A DNA stretch of 7,522 nt from JAQGHB01 sp036384495 (lineage in GTDB: Bacteria > Patescibacteriota > Saccharimonadia > Saccharimonadales > UBA4665), in NCBI GenBank assembly GCA_036384495.1, contig DASVMD010000030.1:1-7522 (forward strand). Reading direction: 5' to 3'. The notes beneath the pieces were generated by a model. That model did not search any database. It was not told where the DNA came from and saw nothing but the letters and a program-made list of their open reading frames with translations. This document shows, in pieces, positions 4,828 to 7,522 of the stretch (positions are counted from its first letter, which is position 1; the number at the start of each line of letters is the position of its first letter). A program made the position numbers and the translations under genes.

Positions 4828-4856
4828 ACTGTAAAGGGAGCGTATGCATATTGCAA
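4828..4856 (-). promoter_or_regulatory. Promoter for the 4291-4806 gene
   Basis: On the minus strand TTGCAA (4856-4851), a 17-bp spacer, then TACAGT (4833-4828). The predicted start near 4821 gives a leader of about 15 bases that includes the AAAGGAG. Repeated GCATA/TATGC and GCATGC motifs surround the -35 (about 4843-4868) and could be regulator sites. Confidence 0.6.
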
Positions 4857-4879
4857 GCATAAGCATGCTAGAGTAAGAA

Positions 4880-5125
4880 TTACAGATCGCGGTAAGTTTG
4901 GTCGTCGCGCTTATTGAGACCAACAAAGCTGATTGCGCCGTTTTGCTGTCGATAGATTATGCGATACTGCCCAACGCGGGCCCGAAATAAATCTTTATGT
5001 CCCCTTAGCGGCTTGATATTTAATCCGTGTGTGTTGCCCATTAGTAAGCGACCCAGAACAATGAGGATGGCCTGTTGCTGTTTATCGGATAGTTTTGCGA
5101 GTAGTTTGGCGCTTTTGTCGGTCAT
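4880..5125 (-). CDS. RelE/ParE-superfamily toxin of a type II toxin-antitoxin pair
   Basis: The 81-residue protein has the compact RelE-like pattern: an N-terminal helical half (KLLAKLSDKQQQAILIVLGR), then LNIKPLRGHKDLFRARVGQYRIIYR and a final strand and tail, FVGLNKRDDQTYRDL. The basic residues Arg48, Arg50, Arg55 and Arg73 and Tyr78 lie where RelE-type mRNA interferases carry functional residues. Ribosome-dependent mRNA cleavage is therefore likely, but a ParE-like gyrase action cannot be excluded. The ATG at 5125 follows GGAG (5133-5130) with 4 spacer bases and lies 44 bases inside the antitoxin gene in another frame. Antitoxin-first order with overlap implies translational coupling and control by the antitoxin promoter. 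Length is typical for the family and no key region is missing. Confidence 0.88.
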   Translation of the reverse strand: MTDKSAKLLAKLSDKQQQAILIVLGRLLMGNTHGLNIKPLRGHKDLFRARVGQYRIIYRQQNGAISFVGLNKRDDQTYRDL

Positions 5126-5378
5126 TTCTCTCCAGTTTTTCCAATAGGGCGATCACTTCTTCGGCGGGGATGCCATCCGGGTGGCCCTCATCGCGGAAGT
5201 CGACGATGGTTTCCCAGTGGCCTTCGTCGCCCCATTCATCGACGAGGTGCTGGCCCTTGAGGCGCATAACAATCGACTCACGAATAAAATCGCTGCGCGA
5301 GGCGTAGTTGCTTTTGGCCGCTTCGTCGATTTTTTTGACCAGCTCGGCCGGCAAGGATATATTGATAGTTTTACTCAT
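5082..5378 (-). CDS. Ribbon-helix-helix antitoxin, autorepressor of the toxin-antitoxin operon
   Basis: The 98-residue product begins MSKTINISLPAELVKKIDEA, the classic ribbon-helix-helix layout: strand residues 3-8, helix A about 11-23, turn near NYASRSD, helix B about 28-40. Such proteins dimerise and insert the strand pair into the major groove. The acidic C-terminal part (DEWGDEGHWETIVDFRDEG and EEVIALLEKLERN) would wrap and neutralise the toxin. ATG 5378 is chosen because MSKTINISLP is the fold's start and the promoter -10 ends 6 bases before it; the frame's 16-residue upstream extension would cover the promoter. There is no Shine-Dalgarno sequence, so the mRNA is predicted to be leaderless. 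Three TTGTATG boxes cover the -10 and start codon and are the likely binding sites of this protein. Confidence 0.88.
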   Translation of the reverse strand: MSKTINISLPAELVKKIDEAAKSNYASRSDFIRESIVMRLKGQHLVDEWGDEGHWETIVDFRDEGHPDGIPAEEVIALLEKLERNDRQKRQTTRKTIR

Positions 5379-5403
5379 ACAAGAATTGTATGGTTTTTGT
5401 ATG
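5376..5403. promoter_or_regulatory. Three-box operator of the toxin-antitoxin operon
   Basis: On the plus strand: CATACAA (5376-5382), 3 bases, TTGTATG (5386-5392), 4 bases, TTGTATG (5397-5403). The first two form a perfect 7-bp dyad and the second and third are direct repeats. Box centres are 10 and 11 bp apart, one helical turn, as expected for adjacent ribbon-helix-helix dimers. The first box contains the antitoxin start codon and the second covers the -10. Confidence 0.75.
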
Positions 5404-5413
5404 TGATTAGCAA
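5385..5413 (-). promoter_or_regulatory. Toxin-antitoxin promoter
   Basis: On the minus strand TTGCTA (5413-5408), a 17-bp spacer, then TACAAT (5390-5385). The -10 ends 6 bases before the antitoxin ATG, so the predicted first base is the A of the start codon. It begins 13 bases beyond the comM stop with no terminator between, so read-through from comM is possible. Confidence 0.75.
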
Positions 5414-5425
5414 GCATTTGCTGCA

Positions 5426-6964
5426 TTATGGCTGGCCTTTCCGACCTGGGGCGCGGTAGCGCAGCGCTTCGGTGATATGTGCATCGGTGATCTCTGCCGA
5501 TTGTTCCAAATCGGCGATGGTGCGGGCCACTTTGATGGCTCGCATGTAACTGCGGGCGGAAATGTGCAGCCGGTCGGCGGCCTGGTTGAGGGATTTTTTG
5601 GCTTGAGCAGTGAGGTGCGACAGCTTTTTGACATCTTCGTTGGTCATGTCGTTATTGAGTTTGCTGGAGCTGGCGTAGCGCTCGGCCTGGCGCTGGCGTG
5701 CTTGCATGACGCGCTGGCGCACGGTGGCATCGTCTTCGCCATCTATTTTGTCGCCAAGCAGCTTGCTGTGCTGCACCTCATGAACATCACAACAGAGGTC
5801 GATGCGGTCTAAAATGGGGCCGGATACTTTTTGCTGGTAGTTTCGGATGTCATAGGGTTGGCAATGGCAGCTATTGTCGTCGACACCGTAGTAGCCGCAA
5901 GGGCAGGGGTTGGCGGTGGCCACCATAATGAAGTTGGCCGGATATTCAATGGAGTCCCGGGCGCGAGCAATGCTCACCACCCGATCTTCGAGCGGCTGGC
6001 GCAGCGCCTCTAGCGTAGCTCGGCTAAACTCCGGTAATTCGTCAAAAAACAGTACGCCACGGTGCGCCAGGCTAATTTCGCCGGGCTTGAGTCGCGCGCC
6101 ACCACCGGTAATGGCCACAAAACTGGCGCTGTGATGCGGCGCCCGAAAGGGCCGCGCGGCAATAATCTGCTCGTAGTTTTGGCTGGCCAGGCTGTGCAGA
6201 TGGGTGACTTCCAGCATTTCTTCGGCGTGCAGCGGCGGCAAGATGCTTGGCAGCGCCTTAGCCAGCATGCTTTTACCGGTGCCGGGCGGTCCGCTAAAGA
6301 AGACGTTGTGGCCACCGGCGGCAGCTATTTCCAGGGCTCGCTTAGCTTGTCGTTGGCCAACAACGGCGCCAAGGGTGTGCGAAGGGGGACTGACAGGAGC
6401 GGTCACCTCTGTTTGCTGCCCGCCTACACCGGTCGCCACCGGTGTTATAGGCGCCGCACCACTCAAGTGCCCGAACAGCTCGCTAAGAGTGCTAACAGGT
6501 ACAAGGCTGACGCCCGGCACCAGCCGCGCCTGCCGAAGATTGGCGCGCGGGATAAAGAAGGTAACGATGCCTTTGCTGCGGCCAAACAGGATTTTACCGA
6601 TGATGCCGCGCACCGCCCGGGTGTGGCCATCAAGCCCCAGCTCACCGATAAAAGCCTGCGCGGCATTAGGCGCCATTTTGATCTGTTCGCCAGCCTGTAA
6701 AATGGCCACCGCAATTGCCAGATCAAAACTGCTATCGGATTTAGGAATGTCGGCCGGAGCCAGATTAACGGTGATACGTTTGCGAGGTAGCATTATCCGG
6801 CTATACGCGAACGCACCCCTGATACGTTCCTTGGCTTCGGCCAGGGCGCGCCCAGCAAAACCGACGATTATGATGCCCGGTAAGCTGTTGGACAGCGCGC
6901 ACTCCACATCTATAACCGTTCCGCCGGCGCCTAAACTGATAATTCCTTGTACCGAAGCACCCAT
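5426..6964 (-). CDS. comM: ComM/YifB-family Mg-chelatase-like AAA+ ATPase
   Basis: The 512-residue product has the full ComM architecture. The N-terminal ChlI-type domain (about 1-160) includes VECALSNSLPGIIIVGF, EAKERIRGAF and RITVNLAPADIPKSDSSFDL. A linker (about 165-198) leads to an AAA+ core with Walker A GPPGTGKS (225-232), FRAPHHSAS (273-281), Walker B GVLFFDELPEF (303-313) and SGPILDRIDL (381-390). Cys354, Cys356, Cys366 and Cys368 (NPCPCGYYG and CHC) form a probable zinc site, and a helical Mg_chelatase_C domain ends in EALRYRAPG. ComM hexamers are reported to drive branch migration of recombination intermediates during natural transformation, consistent with DNA uptake in this host. 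ATG 6964 is preferred to an in-frame GTG at 7018 because MGASVQGIISLG aligns with the usual N-terminus, and the longer form would overlap the hairpin at 7011-7047. No good Shine-Dalgarno sequence is seen. Confidence 0.96.
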   Translation of the reverse strand: MGASVQGIISLGAGGTVIDVECALSNSLPGIIIVGFAGRALAEAKERIRGAFAYSRIMLPRKRITVNLAPADIPKSDSSFDLAIAVAILQAGEQIKMAPNAAQAFIGELGLDGHTRAVRGIIGKILFGRSKGIVTFFIPRANLRQARLVPGVSLVPVSTLSELFGHLSGAAPITPVATGVGGQQTEVTAPVSPPSHTLGAVVGQRQAKRALEIAAAGGHNVFFSGPPGTGKSMLAKALPSILPPLHAEEMLEVTHLHSLASQNYEQIIAARPFRAPHHSASFVAITGGGARLKPGEISLAHRGVLFFDELPEFSRATLEALRQPLEDRVVSIARARDSIEYPANFIMVATANPCPCGYYGVDDNSCHCQPYDIRNYQQKVSGPILDRIDLCCDVHEVQHSKLLGDKIDGEDDATVRQRVMQARQRQAERYASSSKLNNDMTNEDVKKLSHLTAQAKKSLNQAADRLHISARSYMRAIKVARTIADLEQSAEITDAHITEALRYRAPGRKGQP

Positions 6965-7010
6965 AGAGCCAAAAAACCGCCTTTGCCACCCGCTTAATTG
7001 GTAGACAAAG

Positions 7011-7047
7011 TAAAACACCTTGCCTGGTTCAGGGGCAAGGTGTTTTA
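7011..7047. terminator. Perfect 14-bp hairpin, bidirectional terminator-like
   Basis: TAAAACACCTTGCC (7011-7024) and GGCAAGGTGTTTTA (7034-7047) are exact complements around a 9-base loop. The GC-rich top and A/T-rich base with TTTT on either strand fit a bidirectional intrinsic terminator. It lies 46 bp upstream of the comM ATG. It either ends a short leftward transcript starting near 7190 or acts as an attenuator in the comM leader. Confidence 0.75.
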
Positions 7048-7185
7048 AGAATAATTTAAGGTTTTTGTTTGGCTGTTTTTTGGAGTTTTGGTCTTTTTTG
7101 CTGGGAGGGATGATAATCTGCGAGAAATCATCATCCCTTGGGTCCCATTTTGGCTTTTTTGTTTTTGAGCACTTAATTTACTCAA
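7045..7185 (-). other. Possible small basic-protein ORF or small-RNA unit upstream of comM
   Basis: Downstream of the minus-strand promoter at 7197-7225 a 46-codon frame runs from TTG (7185-7183) to TAA (7047-7045), ending exactly at the edge of the hairpin at 7011-7047. The product would be basic and polar (it begins MSKLSAQKQKSQ and includes MISRRLSSLPAKKTKTPKN), with no recognised family. The TTG would lie about 5 bases from the predicted transcription start. Since the region is A-rich, Lys/Gln/Thr content may be incidental, and a non-coding small RNA of about 180 bases is equally possible. A second dyad, GGGATGAT/ATCATCCC (about 7107-7135), lies inside. The rest of 7048-7358 holds only short inverted motifs and no convincing gene. 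Confidence 0.3.
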
Positions 7186-7196
7186 GCGCTATATGT

Positions 7197-7225
7197 ATCT
7201 TATAGAACACCTGAAACTACGTCAA
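7197..7225 (-). promoter_or_regulatory. Minus-strand promoter upstream of comM
   Basis: On the minus strand TTGACG (7225-7220), a 17-bp spacer, then TAAGAT (7202-7197), the same -10 hexamer seen before the PCD-RNase H gene. The predicted start is near 7190. It could drive the short unit ending at 7011, or comM with a leader of about 225 bases. Confidence 0.55.
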
Positions 7226-7358
7226 TAACAATTATGCTTAATGTGCACGGAAAGCTGTGTATAACTTTTTCTAGCGTATACTTTTGAGGTGTAAGAGTAT
7301 GTCTGAATGCAGGATTTATAGACTACAAACCATTCAGAAATCACCTTGGTTCTGAAGC

Positions 7359-7522
7359 TTAATCTTGAGTAGGACTAGCTGACTGACTGTCGTTTTGGCC
7401 TTTTTCAAAATGCTTATGAATTTTAGTAACGCGGGCCGTGGATACAGGTACATTATATTCTTGAATTGAGCTAAGGAGTTGCTCCAAGCGTCCCTGATCG
7501 TTATCGACCCCGCACCAGTAGG
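7359..7522 (-). CDS. C-terminal end of an uncharacterised protein (5' partial)
   Basis: On the minus strand a frame is open from the window edge to TAA (7361-7359), giving the last 53 residues. It begins YWCGVDNDQGRLEQLLSSIQ, continues EYNVPVSTARVTKIHKHFEK and ends in a polar GQNDSQSASPTQD tail. The amphipathic LEQLLSSI stretch, the globular-looking body and the disordered tail are typical of a real protein end, whereas the other two minus-strand frames look poor: one stops at once, the other is composition-poor. The family is not recognised, and most of the gene lies outside the window. Confidence 0.6.
   Translation of the reverse strand, partial: YWCGVDNDQGRLEQLLSSIQEYNVPVSTARVTKIHKHFEKGQNDSQSASPTQD

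Noticed and set aside
4291..4926. Longer form of the 4291 gene starting at 4926
   Set aside because: It would overlap the toxin gene end and run through the promoter at 4828-4856; ATG 4806 has AAAGGAG at ideal spacing.
5379..5426. In-frame 16-residue upstream extension of the antitoxin
   Set aside because: It would translate through the promoter and overlap the comM stop; the ribbon-helix-helix fold starts at MSKTINISLP (5378).
6204..7004. Long plus-strand open frame (266 codons) opposite comM
   Set aside because: It is antisense to a gene with clear ComM motifs throughout, and its composition is that of a shadow frame in GC-rich coding DNA, with no promoter or ribosome site.
6965..7018. 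GTG at 7018 as the start of ComM
   Set aside because: It would add 18 residues not aligned with the family and would overlap the 14-bp hairpin; ATG 6964 matches the usual N-terminus.
7299..7355. 18-codon plus-strand ORF with GAGGTG upstream (possible leader peptide)
   Set aside because: There is no plus-strand gene downstream for it to control, the -35 is poor, and it faces the minus-strand gene at the window end.
1..7522. tRNA genes, CRISPR arrays, transposases or integrase genes
   Set aside because: I saw no cloverleaf with CCA/T-loop signatures, no regularly spaced repeats and no transposase or recombinase motifs on either strand.

Overview
The window is bacterial chromosomal DNA using the standard bacterial code (TGA is a stop in several genes, Trp is TGG). 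The likely source is a Candidate Phyla Radiation lineage, most probably Saccharibacteria (TM7). That placement is an inference from gene style, compact layout and housekeeping content, and no 16S gene is present to confirm it. The backbone is conserved: an RNase P RNA gene, the infC-rpmI-rplT translation operon and a comM-type AAA+ ATPase gene. The genes between and around these are small and mostly unrecognised.

Layout. Bases 1-333 (+) are the C-terminal end of a Thr/Ser/Gly-rich repeat protein, probably exported. Bases 334-629 hold no convincing intact gene, only a start-less minus-strand open frame (432-605) and a perfect consensus promoter. Bases 630-1198 (+) are a two-gene operon of unknown function, followed by a hairpin. 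Bases 1304-1756 (+) are an orphan acidic protein. Bases 1795-2484 (+) encode a fusion of a pterin-4a-carbinolamine dehydratase-like domain with a complete RNase HI domain. Bases 2525-2602 are a perfect 23-bp inverted repeat whose arms are themselves palindromes. Bases 2668-3057 (+) are rnpB, which converges on the minus-strand operon infC-rpmI-rplT (4228 to 3107) across a shared bidirectional terminator (3061-3091). Further right, all on the minus strand, are an orphan gene (4291-4806), a RelE-type toxin with a ribbon-helix-helix antitoxin (4880-5378) and comM (5426-6964). After an intergenic stretch with a possible small transcript (about 7190 to 7011), the window ends in the C-terminus of another minus-strand gene (7359-7522).

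Two themes stand out. First, transcription and translation starts follow a clear pattern. Several promoter-proximal genes (630, 1304, 1795 and the antitoxin at 5378) have a -10 hexamer ending only 6-12 bases before the ATG, which predicts leaderless or nearly leaderless mRNAs. Internal genes of operons (1049, toxin, rpmI, rplT), and genes with longer leaders (4806, infC), have clear Shine-Dalgarno sequences. Second, infC has no ATG, GTG or TTG at its N-terminus. It appears to start at ATC behind a strong AAGGAG, a rare start recalling the AUU start through which IF3 controls its own synthesis in Escherichia coli.

The best candidates for something undescribed are the PCD-RNase HI fusion, the nested palindrome upstream of rnpB, the leaderless antitoxin gene whose three-site operator covers its start codon, and the predicted small transcript upstream of comM. 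Several genes remain functionally unknown and are described without a guessed function.
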